Below, one piece after another: positions 42,546 through 57,289 of a DNA stretch of 64,000 nt. This DNA is from Hepsetus odoe (Eukaryota > Chordata > Actinopteri > Characiformes > Hepsetidae). A program made the translations under genes and the position numbers. How positions within the stretch are numbered: position 1 is the first letter of the stretch; each line of letters starts with the position of its first letter. The stretch is from positions 21,266,529-21,330,528 of the forward strand of contig CM029384.1 of NCBI GenBank assembly GCA_017165825.1, read 5' to 3'. The notes under the pieces were generated by a model. The model saw only the letters and a program-made list of their open reading frames with translations, was not told the DNA's origin and did no database searches.

Positions 42546-44889
42546 GGGTATTGGATGCAGGACTGTCAAACATGACATTAGTATTAGCCAGTCCTCAGTT
42601 TTAGTTTTAGGTTATCTGGCTTTGTGAAATACTCCAGGTCACTAGAATTATCGTGAGCCCATGGCATTAAAATGGTATTGAATAAAAAGCTAATGAGGAC
42701 CTTCCATCCCTACTGAGCTTATGAGGGCTAAAGGTGAAAGTAGGTTAAAGGTGTTGGTTTTCATGTTCCCTATATTTGGATTATGTTGGACGCCCGGCAG
42801 GCAGCTCTTGCTTTCTCAGCAAACACCCCAGTGCAAGTCTGTGGCATTGCTTTTGTAACTCATGCTGTCCCAAACCTAGTTTTATGCAGTTCCTTCTGCA
42901 AAACTACCAAGTAGAAGGTCCACTTGGCAGACATGATTCCTCTTCACAGATGAAGGATTTCATTGCTTTCATTGGTGTAGAGCATCTTGTTTACTTGGGC
43001 TATAAAGTCACTACATATTTTGTCATGCAAAACAGCAGACATTTGGATTTGGTTAGACATCTGCCACAGACCTATAACTCAGACCACATGAGGAGGCAAC
43101 CATGCCTTTTGCATAAATGAATTTATCAAGCTTGTGTGTGTGTGTGCGCTTTTGTTTGTCCTTGTCTTCCCTCATGATTGCTCTGCTTCCCGATAATACT
43201 AATCCTGAACGACTGTGCCTGTGAACGAGGCCCTGATTCACACCAGCCTGTGGGACATCAGAGGGATGCCCCCCACATTTTCAAGGGCCTGCGCTCAAAA
43301 TAAACCAGGAATTTTCAGGACACATTTTAGGAAAAGTTACAGGGCAGCAGGAATTGGCAGGAATCTGTGGCAAAATGCCACACTCTAAATTGAGGCAATT
43401 GGATGCAGTCAGGAGGATTAATGCAATAATTAAAACGTATGTACTGGAGTAAATACGTTTTTTGTTTTTTGCCTAGGTTAGCTGGAGATGTTTTTTCATG
43501 TGTTAATGTGAACTCTGGGTTTTACAAAAAATTTGACTGAAGTCAAATTGAATAAATCTAATTCAAAATCTCATCTGTATCCTCATTGGGCAGATTGTAA
43601 TATTAATTTTACCATCTGGCAGTACCACCATTAGTAGGTGCCTCATGTTTTTCAGAAAGACCAAAAATGTAGAAGTATCTTTGGGCAATACTCCCAACGC
43701 TGCACTTTTGTATTTTTTAATATGTGTTAAGTAACCGTGGATAAGAACATTTTCCAAATAAACATATGTCATGTAATTGATTCATTGACATTTACTGGAT
43801 AAATAGATTTTTCAAAGCATTATGTTTTGGCTAAATTTCCTGCCAAGTTCTTATTGCGCTGCAACAAAACCGCAGACGATATATTACCCTCTATGCTTCT
43901 AGTAGTGTAGTTCATTAGGGTGATAATTAATTTTGATTATTAATCCTTTTAAGTGACCAATTAGTTGACTTTATCCAAAATCAATGAATCAACTGAATAC
44001 CAATTCATTTTTCAAAAAATGCTTGCAATTCTTAAAGATGACATTGCACAAGATGCAGCAGTGATTTTTTTAAAGCACGTCTCTGTGTTGTAGTAACTCT
44101 GTCCTTCAAAGAAGGAGACACATGGGAGTACTGTCGCACCGAATGGAGCAGACGTTTGTTTTTCTCCAGTAGTTTCCTTGGCAACTGTGCAATAACATTT
44201 ATCCATATGAATAGACTTTTACCTTGTCCCTGTGAATGTGCTCCGTCACTCAATCCTCTTCGGTTGCCACAGAAACAGATAGAGGCCTCAACCCCCATAT
44301 TTACCAGAACCCCGTTAGCTCTTAAGATTTGGACTGTTCAGTCAGGATGCTGTGTGGACTCATGTACATATAAGGAAGTATAGAACAAACAGAATCAGGT
44401 CAAAGAAAAAACTCGTTCTTTTCCAATTCAATTGCAGTGCCTTTCAATGCAGTTTTTGCTGCTGTGTTGTCCAGATGTTCAAAGCAGTTAGGTTTCACAC
44501 CAAAGATGATATGAACGGTATCTGCTTAGAACATCATGATGATAATCTGGGCTTTCGGACTGCAGGCTCTAATGAATTGTGACTCTTATCTTTCTAGATC
44601 AATGACTGAGAATCATATTCCTCCTATCATTGCAGTCTTTGTTAGATACCTGTGCTTGTTCCTATCTCTGCTGATCCTGCACTATTTAAGATTGCTCTTT
44701 GAAGTCCTAGCCGTGAAACGTGTGGAGGCTGCACACGGTTATAAATTTTGACCAAAGTGTAAGTACAGCATAGTTGACATGTTCAATGTTGTGAAATAGC
44801 TCCAGGAATGTTTTGAGTATTTAGAGTGAATATGGGTAAACATGGCATCAATTATTTTGATAATTTAGCAACTAATTATTCACTCATTC

Positions 44890-45062
44890 ATTCATTATCC
44901 CACCTGCTTACAGGTGGTGTCCCAGCTCACAAAAGGGGTAGATTGGAGAAACACCCTAACCGGTTGCCAGTCCATCACAGGGCAAACATGGAAACTGTAG
45001 GGAATTCAGAACATCTTAATGAAACCAGTGCAGACTAGGAGACCATGCAAACCCCACACAAA
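44890..45062 (-). repeat. Degenerate dispersed retroelement tail
   Basis: Runs from 'attcattatcccacctgctt' through 'ttgccagtccatcacagggc' to 'ccatgcaaaccccacacaaa', the reverse complement of the layout at 36560-36845. Confidence 0.65.
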
Positions 45063-45769
45063 GGAAATGTGCCATCCTGTAAATTTGTAGCTGTATACAA
45101 ATAGAATGTTCTCCCTTGTGGAGAACATTCAGTCTGCTGAGCACAATTTTGGAAGTGCAGTCTTTCAGATAAACAATATCTCTCATTATGCTATCCATGC
45201 TCCTTTGGTACTTGAATCTACAGTCACCACATGCAGTAGCTCTACCAACGGTGGAAGTTAAGTCTTCATGGTGGATCATCTGAAAATGTACACCTCTACC
45301 CTTCCTTATGAGTGGATCTCTCATATGATTCAATTCCTGTTTGTTCACAGAGCTCCCCACTACATAATTGCATTGGCTCTTACCAAAAAGGCAGTCTGTG
45401 AAAGAGGCCCTGATTCAGCACAGTTTCCACACACTTTCCATCTTTATAGGTTATATCACCCCTGACCTACAGTTTCTGTTTCCTGTGTTCATATACCCCA
45501 ATGTTCGTTTCCTCACTCTACCCTCCATTTGGGCTTGTGGTGGTAGCTTGTGGCCGTAGCTTTATACAACACTCCCTGGTGGTAAATCTACTCGTCATGG
45601 CCAAAGCAAAAGCCTATGGCATCCATTCACTGTTCCAAGGGTATGAGGCTTCTTGCTCCCGCTTAGTATATTTAGACCAGAACAGTCACTTCATTATTTG
45701 ATTTTAATTAGGTCTCTTGTAGCGTTTATGCTGTTGTTTTATAATTTTACTGTATTACTTTCCGTTACC

Positions 45770-46510
45770 TAAATCACTCTTATGTGGACAATATTCTCAA
45801 GTCAGTTTTGTCTGAAGTTCTGTATAGTGTATAGTTACAAAGCAGCTTTACAGAATTCAGGTCAGAGCCCCAAGTGAGTAAGCCGAGGGCGAAAGAAGCA
45901 AGTTACTTTCCTGAAACGGGAGGAAGAAACCTTGGGAGGAACCAAGACTCAAAAGGGGAATCCATCCTCCTCTTGTCGACACTGGAAATAAAGTAAGAAA
46001 AGAAAGAGAAGATGCACGTCATAAATTAACTGATTTAGCGATGAGTTCCAGTAAAGCATGAGTTACAATAAGAGTCCATTAGAGTCTGTAATTGGAAATT
46101 TGATGAGCTAATAGTGGTGGTTCTGCCTGAGTGGGTGAAGCTTTTGATAATCTTAGTTTGTGGCAGCAGGTGATAGGTGATCTGAAGTTCAGGTGAGGAG
46201 AGAAATCTGATGATTGTCGTTTCAACTCTGTGGGCTAGCTGTTATGGAGTTCAGGAAACCCTCACAGCAATTTATGGACTTGGCTGGGAGACCTTTGCTT
46301 TCTGTAAATGCCTAAAGCTGTCCACGGTACAGGTGACGGACAGCCGTCCATCTCAAAAAGAGGGAAACATATTAGTTCTGTTTTGAACTCCTATTGTGCA
46401 GACCATGAATTTAAAGAGTGTCGAGAGTACTGCGACTCCAGTAAACTCGCTAGTACAGCCTGACTAGAAAGGACCATCCCAAGGGTTTTACAAACACGAG
46501 AGCGTCCTGA
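45770..46510. repeat. Unclassified dispersed repeat
   Basis: Phrases such as 'caaagcagctttacagaatt', 'aggaagaaaccttgggagga', 'accaagactcaaaaggggaa' and 'tccatcctcctcttgtcgac' recur in many fish genomes, as I recall. No coding frame or terminal repeat was identified here, so I cannot assign a class. Confidence 0.5.
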
Positions 46511-47120
46511 GACACCGGTGTCCCCTTATACCACCGTCAACAAAAATGTTCTTTGTTGAATATTCCTTAAATTTGGCCTTACATTTCTGCTGGTATAGAG
46601 ATGATGTCTTTTAGCTTAAAAGGGTTTTCCACATCTTTCTTCTTTAATCTAGGTTCTCTGAAATGTACACAATCCAGCATTAGTGCATTGATCTCCCATT
46701 GTCATTTTTACTTATCCATTCTTTCCAAATTTTACAGCTCTACCTTTCCTTTTGAAAATCTTCTCTCTGCTTTCTTTGAAATATACTATAAATAGTTGGG
46801 GTGTGCGGTTTTGTTTTTTTTTTTTCTTTCTTTCTTAGCTGGAACTTAAGTTGCATGACTTGTACCATGTAGTTCACGGTTCTTGCTTGCATTGGTGTAC
46901 CATATTGGCTTCCTTGACTATGTTCTTAATAATCCTGGATGCTTTGTATCAATGCATAATTTTGTCTCAAAACACTTTTGATCCAACTATTTGAGCCAGC
47001 GTGGCTTGAAAGCTTTTTAGTCCATCAACCTCGAGTTTTCTTTCTATTGGTTTATTATTCTTGGATAGGAGCAGGCAGGATATTTTATATTTCTCATAAA
47101 TGGTCCTCATGTTCCTCTAT

Positions 47121-47286
47121 GTCGGGGTGGGCAATTCCGGTCCTGGAGGGCCGCTGTCCAGCAGAGTTAAACACACTCCCTAAACTTGACGATGATCAGG
47201 TGAGCTCTACCAGGTGTGTTTAAGCAGGGAATTCACTAAACTCTGGAGGACACCGGCCCTCCAGGACCGGAATTGCCCACCCCTGC
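47121..47286. mobile_element. Short hAT-like inverted-repeat element (MITE)
   Basis: The left end (ggggtgggcaattccggtcc, then tggagggcc, 47125-47153) is a perfect 29-base inverted match of the right end just before 47284. The right terminus reads as CAGGGGTGGGCAA on the opposite strand, a typical hAT end. Flanks ctctatgt and ctctgtct agree at six of eight positions, as expected for an aged 8-bp target duplication. Interior about 100 bases, non-coding. Confidence 0.8.
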
Positions 47287-48671
47287 TCTGTCTACCTCTT
47301 TTTCTCTTCTTTCAAGGATTTCACTATGGAGTATTGTCAGTTAAATTAACATTAGGTTTCTGTGCTGTTTATTTGCCTCCTCTGATGGTGTTGTACATTT
47401 TGCTTAGCTAATTGTACTACCACCCATTATTAAAAGGATACAGTAAAAGTTAACCTTTATGTCTTTAATAGTGGTGTCTTGAGTTTTCAATTTCTCAATT
47501 TTCAACTACTATTTTACTAGATCCCTTCTCTTTAAGGAAGGCATGAGATGCTTGTTATGCTTCAGGGTTGCATTCAAGTGTTTTTCTTCATCTGTTACAA
47601 TTAGCAAATTGTAGAGTATTGGTAATCCATTTAAAATCATCAAGACATTCAGTGAATTTACATACCCTTTTGGGAGTCTTGTTATGCTGGTAGTGATTTC
47701 CTTTAAAGGCAGTTTTTCCTTTTGAGTCTGGATGTAAGGGTTTGCTTCAGAATCCATTGCTCACGATCACTTTATTCAGGGGGGTTTCCTCACCCTAAGC
47801 TACACTAATCACCTTCCTCCTCTTTAACCTGTTTAACCATTGTGATTGCACCTGGTTGTTTCCTGAAATTCTACTGCCAAATGTCAGATAGGGGAGTTGA
47901 GTAAGGGAAGTTTTGACTTGAAAATTCAGTTTTTTTGGTCTAAGTATATTGGATATCATCCAGTTGTTATGAAGTTAGTCTTTCGTTCTGCTTCCAATGC
48001 AAATGGAGCCAGGTTGTGTAATACTGGAGTAATTAGCATGTTAATGGTGCTTCGCAACAGCTCCACTGAGGGAGAGAGGCCCGTGTTGTTGCTGTCGCTG
48101 ACTACTCACATGGAGTGTTGGCTCTGGATGTGCTGTTTTTCTTTGCGCTCTGCACAGAAAATGAGCCCCAGGCCGGATGGATCTGCCGGGTGTTGAGAAA
48201 TCTTCGAAAGACCAGCTTTGTCTCTACATGAAATGTTCCCTTGGTGTGGTGGTCAGTCAGAGGGCTCTGTTGAATGAGGGCTTGCAGTGGAGTGGAGAGG
48301 TGGTAAAGGAAGCAGTACATGAGGCAAGCAGTGCATGACGTAATGAGATGAAAATGGTTTATTTGGGGATAAATGTAGCCTTTTCTGTAGTGACTTATGT
48401 GAGCGTAATAATAGCATTGATTACTTATTTTGTTGGATAAAGGTAGTAACACATTCTCGCTTACAAATGACAATTTTTACTTCATTGGTCAACTTTTTAC
48501 TAATTGTTTACATGTGTGTGTGTTTTTTTTTTAAATATATATACACATATAAATATATATATATATGATTTAGTTTGCTTTGAGAGAACACCAGCATGGT
48601 GGGTTAGCTACCTTACAGACTGTTCTGATGTTGTTTATGTGGCCAGTCAGTCTTCCATTTCATTGCTGTCC

Positions 48672-49292
<621 letters not shown>

Positions 49293-51593
49293 TAGTATAT
49301 ATTTCTTCAGTTTAGGAAAACACTCGCTACTGCTTTTTGAGGTTTTGTCTTTTTTGTCTGAGGCCATTTTCCCTCAGGCTCTTTAAACAGTCTGTTTGAC
49401 CTAACACAAGAGCTGAAATCTGTTGTTCATGCTTTTTGTCTGGTCATGATGTTCTGGGAAGTACTGTGGCTGATTTAGATGGTTTGTTTGCATGTTACAT
49501 ATTGAGTTTTGTGATATCATTACTGCAAGCACCAGTATTATAACAGTTTGCAAAAGAAATTGAATGCCACCTTTTAATCAATCTGCAGTGTGTGATTTGA
49601 ATCAAATTCAGCCAACTGTTAGATTTTTTTTTTGCTTAGAGAAAAATGTTTTCCCCACTTAGAAGGTTTAAGCCTGTTTTACCCACGTGCTTGCTGCATC
49701 CTGAGCAGCATACTGAATAATTATACTTGATCACGGCTTGTATAACGCTTCTTTCGGAAACCAGTTCCATCCAGTCGAGGTGCTGTCTGGTCGGGGGGCT
49801 TCTGAAGATTGGAGTGTCTGGAATTTTCCTGCTCCCGCCGCCTTGATTGCATAAGCACTCCTCCGATCTGGAGCAGGAAGGAGATGCTCGCTGCCTCTCA
49901 CTCTGATCCTGTCGGCCCAGTGCATAAATATGACCGTGCCAGGTTTCAGCAGCGTCTACTGCACTTCAATTTTTCTTTGTTACATCAGGCTTTTGGGCAT
50001 GCCTATAGAAGTTGAATTGCAGCCATTTTCAGACATTAAAGAAGAAATATAGTGTTGTATAAACCATGAAAATGGAATATTTTTTGTTAAAAAGGCCGGT
50101 GAGCTTTTTATTTGTTAAAGACTCTAAATGTGTTTTGTACCCGTACCAAGAATGATTAAAGCAGATGTTGACTTTGTTAACTTTATTCTCCTTTACTGAC
50201 AAAAATAACAGGTTAAAAGAGCCAGACTTTCTTGCTTGTTTAATGTATTGTTGAGGAACAGTTTTTGTCTATTTTCATTGCAGTCCCTGTACCAGTTTCA
50301 GAAGTGTTTTTGTTAGTTAAGCCTGTGACCTACATATGAATCCTATAGTCAGAACAAAGGCACCTAACTTAAGACATGAAGTAGTCAAGAAAGGGGTGCA
50401 GATGATTCAAGATTATGAGGCCGAGGACTAGCATACTGGTGATGATGATTGCTGACCCCTTTATTTAGACTCTTGTACCTTTAGGCACTTTGTGGTCTTT
50501 AGGACCAAATGAAATAGTATTTTTTGCCATCATGGCAAAATTTTAGCACAATCAATCGTTATAGCCATGGTTGTTTGTGGCTCTGAGCATCCTGACCAAT
50601 CATAGCATGAGTTTCTGATCCAACTGGGTATGCACACAGAGTCTGAAGCCATATGGTAGATGCAGTGAAGGTGAGAAGTCCCTTGTTGAGAAGAGTTTGT
50701 CCCTCTTAATCCTAGTGGCGAGGGGTGTTGAATGTGTGAAAGATTGTTCATGCTTGTTGGAAGCATGTTGGCTTCTTTTAGGAAGCACTTAAGAGGGTCT
50801 GCATTAGTCACATGCTGTTGGCCAGTGGAATGTAAAACATAATTCAGATTTATATTAAAATTTTATCAAACTAGGAATTTGATAGATGTACCAAATTATT
50901 CATGAAGAATTTGGTACTATTTGGGGTTTTGGGTGCATTGAATAATTAAAAAAAATCTCTGGGCAGTCTGAGGCTCTGAGTTGTTTCCTTAAAAATAAAA
51001 GTAATCAAAATTCTGGTGAATGAAGACACATGAAGCTGTTTTCTCAAGATAATGACGGACTGATTTCATTAAGAGCCAAATCTTTGTTGCATCGGAGTTT
51101 TACACCTCTTCTCACCTCACCTCACCTCATTGTAAGGCCAGTTAAATCGCTGAGCCGTGCTGTAATGATCGGTGGACGGACATCCTGCTGCTTCGCTGTG
51201 GGTCACGGCTGAGTCACCGGCTGGCAGACCTGCTGCTGTTGTTGCTCTTTAGGGAGCTGTTCACATGATGAGGTGCTGAAACCTGCCCTCGGGTTTGGCT
51301 CTCCTGCAGGTGGGGAGCTCCATGGTGTGGTAGGGATGTCCTGTTTATGTGAGCCATTAGTTTTGAGAAACTGCCCAAGCTGAGCGGTATTTGTGCTGTA
51401 GATATTATAGCCGCACAGGGGCCACACACACAATTTTCTTTAAAAAAAGCTCTATTTTGGATAAGCTGTGCTGCTGTTTGCTTTTAGAAATCTTAAAAAC
51501 CAGTGAATATAATTATGTAATTGAGGGTCGTTACTAATATTATATTGCTGTGTGCACTACAGATGATTTTATTTTTTTATTCTTTTCTTCTGG

Positions 51594-51692
51594 GGACAGC
51601 AGTGGCCTAGTGGTTAGGGAGTTGGCCTCAGGATCAGAAGGTTGTGGGTTTGAATCCCATACCAGTAGATAGTCCTGTGGGTACCCTGTGCG
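51594..51692 (+). mobile_element. tRNA-derived SINE head just upstream of abat exon 2
   Basis: Head (ggggacagcagtggcctagt, ggttagggagttggcc), B box (gggtttgaatccc) and a short following piece; the rest is missing. It ends 75 bases before the upstream candidate acceptor of abat exon 2. Confidence 0.85.
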
Positions 51693-51791
51693 AAAATCTT
51701 TTTTATTTTATTTATTAAATTTTTTTGGATCGTCTTTAACTCTGTGCTCTCCCCATTATTTTCCAGGTCGCGTGAAAGACAAGTGCTGTGG

Positions 51792-51872
51792 GCTCTCTCT
51801 CTCTGCCTCTCTCTCTCTCTCTCTGCCTCTCTCTCTCTCTCTCTGCCTCTCTTCCTCTCTCTTTCTTGGTGT
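51792..51872. repeat. Interrupted (CT)n microsatellite
   Basis: Three blocks of CT repeats separated by single GC interruptions, each unit about 20 bases. It lies between two candidate acceptors of abat exon 2, so it is either in the 5' untranslated region or the polypyrimidine tract. Confidence 0.9.
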
Positions 51873-51902
51873 CTGCCTCACCTTTCTTACTGAAAGCTTC
51901 AT

Positions 51903-51969
51903 ATGGCGTCATCTCTGCTCAGCCGTCAGCTGATCTCCCTGCAGCAAAACCTGCGCCGTGCAGCTCCAG
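51903..51969 (+). CDS. abat: abat first coding exon (presequence)
   Basis: ATG at 51903, giving MASSLLSRQLISLQQNLRRA and a phase-1 donor (ccag/gtgaga). The 5' edge of the exon is uncertain: acceptor at 51766 (ttttccag) would place the CT microsatellite in the leader, while one at 51896 (ctgaaag) would leave only six bases of leader in this exon. Confidence 0.92.
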
Positions 51970-54900
51970 GTGAGACACCCGAAAAGGAAGTGTGCACAAT
52001 ATTTCTTCCAGTGTATTTAAATGCTTTGGTAAATCCAGAATGTAACATGATGTTGGTCCTGTTCGTGAGCCCATTAATAAATGCATTTTCTCATACAGTA
52101 CTGTGCAAAAGTTTTAGGCAGATGTGAAAAAAATGCTGTAAACAAAATGCTTTCAAAAATGGAAGTGTTAATCATTTATTTTCATCAATCGACAAAATGC
52201 AGTGAATGAACAAAAGAGAAATCTAAATCAAATATAGGTTGTTCCAAACATGACTGTGTTTCAACCTCCATGTGACACCGATGATCATCAGCACCTGTTT
52301 GGTAAAATTGGTTGATCATGCACAAAGTCAGGGATTCTGTAGGATTAGGTCAGTGTAAGTGTACCTAGAAGAATTGATGCTAATGCTATGGCAAAAAAGG
52401 GGAAAAAATGCCCATCAGGATTGGGACAGCAAATGAATTTATTAACTAAAATAAAAGTAAAAATTGAAAAGGTGATGGAGTGATGCTTTGCATCAGTGAT
52501 GCTTGATTAGCTTTATGATAAGGGACAGAATGGAAATTGGATATTGTTGAAATGAAGAAATATTCTTGGTTGGTCGTCAGTAAACTTGGCCAATGGGGGT
52601 GAAGGTGCAGTGATGGCATAGATGTGGGGAAACACTGAATTGCTTTGATTTTAATATCCTGGCATAAGCCAGATCAAAATCATAAATCTGTCTTTAACCG
52701 GCAGGACATTCAAGTGCAAAGGCTAGAGTCCAAAGTTAGTTAACATGTATATGAGCGACTGGTTCTATCCAGTTTCAGCAGTGACCTGTAAGCCCCATCT
52801 GAGGGGAAAATCAAAGTGTATGTGATTGCCCTACTACCGTCATTCACACAGCTGTTCCAGTTCTTTGGAGTCCTTTTTTAATCAATAAGATAATCTCACA
52901 CTTCTTTGAATTTTGTGTGCATTTGCAAGAGAAGTGAAAAATGTTTTACTGACTGCATGCATCCAACTGACTTAAGTATGCTTTATACTTTAATGTTAAG
53001 AAAACTATAATTGCTTAAATTGCATAATAAACTTTTTATCAAGTTTAGTAAAAATAATGGGTAATAAATTGTGTACTTTTTTTTTCTCCTTTCACTTTTC
53101 CATCGCCTACTGATAAGCAATATATAAATTCATTATTTTCCAAAAAAAAAAAATCAGCCTACTTATTCTTGTACCTTATCAACAGTAATATTGACAACAT
53201 GCTCACTGCGTCTGTCATAATTAGTAATTAAAACCAAAAACTAATTTTTAAAGATATTTTATATTTTACACCGCTAATACACTACCCATCCATCACACAC
53301 ACTAATATTAGACCACCTTTAGCTTCAGGTTTGATAATACCTCACATTCACTATGGCATTTCGATAAGCTTCTGCAAAATGTCACATTTATTGTTGTCCA
53401 GAGTTGCATTAATTTTTCGTCAAGATCTTAGAGATGATGGGAGAGTCAGACCGCTGCGCAGATGCTTCTCCAGCACATCCCAAAGATTCTCAATGGGGTG
53501 AAGGTCTGGAAACTGTGGTGGCCGATCCATGTGTGAAAATGATGTCTCTGCTCCCTGAACCACTCTTTCACGTTTTGAGCCGACGAATCCTGACATTGTC
53601 ATCTTGGAATCTGCCCGCGCCATCAGGGAAGGAGAGCTTCACTGATGAAATCACCTGCTCATTCAGTATATTCAGGTGGTCAGCTGACCTCATTCTTTGG
53701 GCACATGACGCTGCTGAACCGAGGCCTGACCAATTGCAGCAGCCCCAGATCACAGCACTGCCCCCACAGCTTGCACCCATCATGCCTAGTGCCTATTACC
53801 CCTGATGCGCCCATCACTCTGGAACAGGGTCAGTCTGGACTCATCAGACCACATGACCTTCTTCCAGAGTCTTCTTCCTTTCTTCTTGATCCAGAGTCCA
53901 ATCTTCATGCTCCCGAGCACATTGAAGGCTTTTTTTTTTTCTTTTCTTTTCTTTTTTGAGATTGGCCTCACTGATCAGTGGTTTTCTTAAGGCTGCACAG
54001 CTGTTTAGTCCCAATCCCTTGAGTTCCCTTCGCATTGTGCGTGTGGAAATGCTCTTCTACTATTGAACGTAGCCCTTAGTTCTGCTGCTGTTTGTTGTTT
54101 TTTTTCTGATTTGATTTCGCCAAATGTTTTAAATGATTGCTGATCACGGTCATTCAAGATTTTTCTTTTTTGACCACATTTCTTCAGCGATGATTGTTCC
54201 CCACTATCCTTCCAGTTTTTAATAATGTGTTGGACAGTTCTTAACCCAGTTTTAGTAGTTTCAGCTTCTCCTTAGATGTTTTCTTTTGCTTGATGCATGC
54301 CGGACGCATAATTGATGCATAATTGATCTTTTTCTTATTTGTATTTTTCAGGCTGCAGGTATGTTAGCAAAACAGCCACAAAGCCTGTATCGGAGTTTGA
54401 ATATGATGGCCCGTCCATGAAGACTCCTATTCCAGGGCCCAAATCAAAGGTTTGGTTTTAAACATTTGTTCACCCGTGCAGAGGAAGATTTGAAATTGGA
54501 GGACAGTTATGCCTCCAGCTATAGAATTTGACATGAATCAAATATCATAAATAGGTGAAACGCTTCTGCATGAGTGATAGATTCTCCATTAATATTAATG
54601 CCTTCAGCAATCTGTGCACACAATTATTTATCTCTCTCTCTCCTTCTATCTCTCCCTCACTCTCCCTTGTCAGGAGCTAACTAGACAACTTGGAGAAATG
54701 CAGGTAAGCCACACCTGCCTTCATTTTCTATGAACTTTGCCCAGACTGGTCATGACCTTGCAGTTTTTTTCATTCTCAGCTCTGTATAGAGAGCACAAAC
54801 CTTTTTCTCAGACAGACTGATGATGCATAATCAGGATTATCTATTTATAATGTCAGTGGTGTGTGATATGGATTTTTGGCAGCTGACCTACTGGTTAACT

Positions 54901-57243
54901 GATGTGGAGCATAGCTCAATAACCTGTGCAGTGCACAGATTATCACACTCAATGTGGAAATGGTCACCGAGTCATTTATTGAAAAACCAAAAGGCTCTGT
55001 CAATTTTATGGTCCTGTCATTCCCAAAGATTGCAATACTGTGCAGTATAAATCTAATAAGTGATATGCAAGGAGGCAGTCATGTTTGTGTCATTTGGTTT
55101 TGTTAAGTGTAGCATCTCGAATCATATCTGATATTTTCTGTGGTTTCAGAACTTTCTGTACCAGTGGGTGCCCCCCCCCCTTCTTTTAAACAAAGCATAA
55201 AAAAGAAAGCATATTGCCTAGTCTGGCAGAACAGGTTGCTGTGCTCTTTATTTGAACTTTTATATTATCGTTATTTATGATTTTTCATCAACAAATGTAT
55301 CCATTATTATTTTTTATTATATTTAAGTTGTGATTGGGTTTTGATTGAAGTGTGTTGGGTTCTTGCATACAACCGTTTGAACAAGACCGGTCACAAACTG
55401 GCAGAAAGTCTATATGATCTTTAATCATGGGCTGGCACAGTGTCCCAGCGTGCAGGGATGTAAAGGGTTCAGGCAGTTTCTGTGTGCAGTCTATTGGGTC
55501 AATATTGTGAGCTTGATGATTTTGATGTAGAGTGCTTCAGCCCTGTGCGACCTATAAGTCTCAGAATTATGGCATATGAATAATATTTGAAAATATACGA
55601 AGGATGACTGCTGAGAATCTTCAGCCCATTATGAGGGGAAACACTGTGGTGCTCTGTCCTTCCGGGATAAAACCTCTCTCAAGTGAAGCAGCCTTAACAG
55701 AAATGTATACACTCAGCCTCACAGCTGATAGGACCTGAAACACTCCAGCCAACTGGATTCTTTTGTCCTTGTGTTTGTTAAGCGATGCAGGAAATGCCTT
55801 CAGGGCATGGTTTTTTCCTCTTTCTTAACTCTGCACGGTTTCTTCCAGAGAATCTGAAACATTGAACCAGTCTTTCTCCAGCTGCTGTGGTTTCAATGAG
55901 GATTCTGATTGGAGCTGACAGGCAGGGATGAAACTAATAGCACAGATTTGCTTGGCGATGGCTGCCGTACTGATGAAGGCCTTAAGTGAAGTGCATTTCA
56001 GTTGTAGGCATAAAGAGAACAAAAGGTCAATCCGTTAATTCCTGCATCATAAAAACATATTTTACAAGTTTATTTGAAAAACACTATTAAAATATGTCTC
56101 CTGCTTTTCATACGTTTTTTAATTTTAGGGAAACATCTATTTGGCAGATTATTTTTGCCTGTTTTAACAAAAAGTTTATATGGTTGTTAATTCATGAGGT
56201 GGTACAGAGGGAAGGGATGTCTTGTAGCGAGATGGTCTTTCAGTGGAATTTAGTGCGTTCTACGTGTGTCTGTATGGGTTTACTCTGGGTTCCCCCTTTT
56301 CAACCCACTGTGCTAAGACATGCATGTCAGGTGGTTTAGAGTTTCTAAATTGCTAGGTGTGTGTTAGTGTATTAGTGTGTGGCTGCCTGCCCTGCTATGT
56401 ACTGGGTTCCTGTCCAGAGTGAGTGTTTCCTTTCACCCAAGGAGTGCTGGGCCCCTTCTTTTTGGAGAAAGAAAGCTGTAACATGACCTGTTTAATACCA
56501 TGTTTTTCCTTAATACACATTTGGGAAGGGAAGGCATTACCTAAGATTTTGTTTCAAATAATTATGGAGCATTTCTACTGATCCGTTCACCATGTAAAGT
56601 ACAGCTGATGTATTTAAATATAAATATATATAATTAACATTGTCTGAGATTTCTGCCCTAATGCTTTTGTGAATCATTAACAATTGTGATCACAGACTGT
56701 CATCTTTGAATGTGCACCTATTAAAGTGCCCTTTGAGACTGCAGAAAGACGGTCAGTTGTGTAATATTTTAGACTGGCTTGTGTCTGGTTCAGTGGCATG
56801 TTGCAACATGACTGCAACATTTTTAAAAGCGGTACATGCCTGTCATTACAGTGCTATGAGGGCAATACAAAAACAGTTTTCCCTTTTTTTGGATATTTTA
56901 ACATTCTTCCAAAAAAAAAATCAAGATATTACTTTATTTTTGCAGTGATTCAATGTAACAGAATTCCCTTCCATTTCCATTGTGTTTTTGTACAAGCTCT
57001 TTTAATGTAAAGCTCAGTCACCATGTGAAGAGTATTTTGTACAAACCTTCATTGAAATATTGAAGAAGGAAAAAAAAATATTCAATAACCCTTCAGCTGC
57101 CCCTCATGAATAAATTCTTCACAACAGATGATACTTGATTTGGTTTAAACTTGGCCGTTGGCTTTGCTGTGCAATTTGATGCTGTTTTTCAGACTAACAA
57201 AAATAGCTTCAAGGCTTTAGAATAACACCCTACTCACCCCTCC

Positions 57244-57289
<46 letters not shown>

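Noticed and set aside
42776..45701. Cluster of open frames in abat intron 1
   Set aside because: None has domain motifs or exon signals. A shared phrase (gaggccctgattca) near 43228 and 45401 is short and more likely part of an unrecognised repeat.
53434..53990. Plus-strand frames of 61-123 codons
   Set aside because: Antisense of the Tc1 transposase pseudogene.
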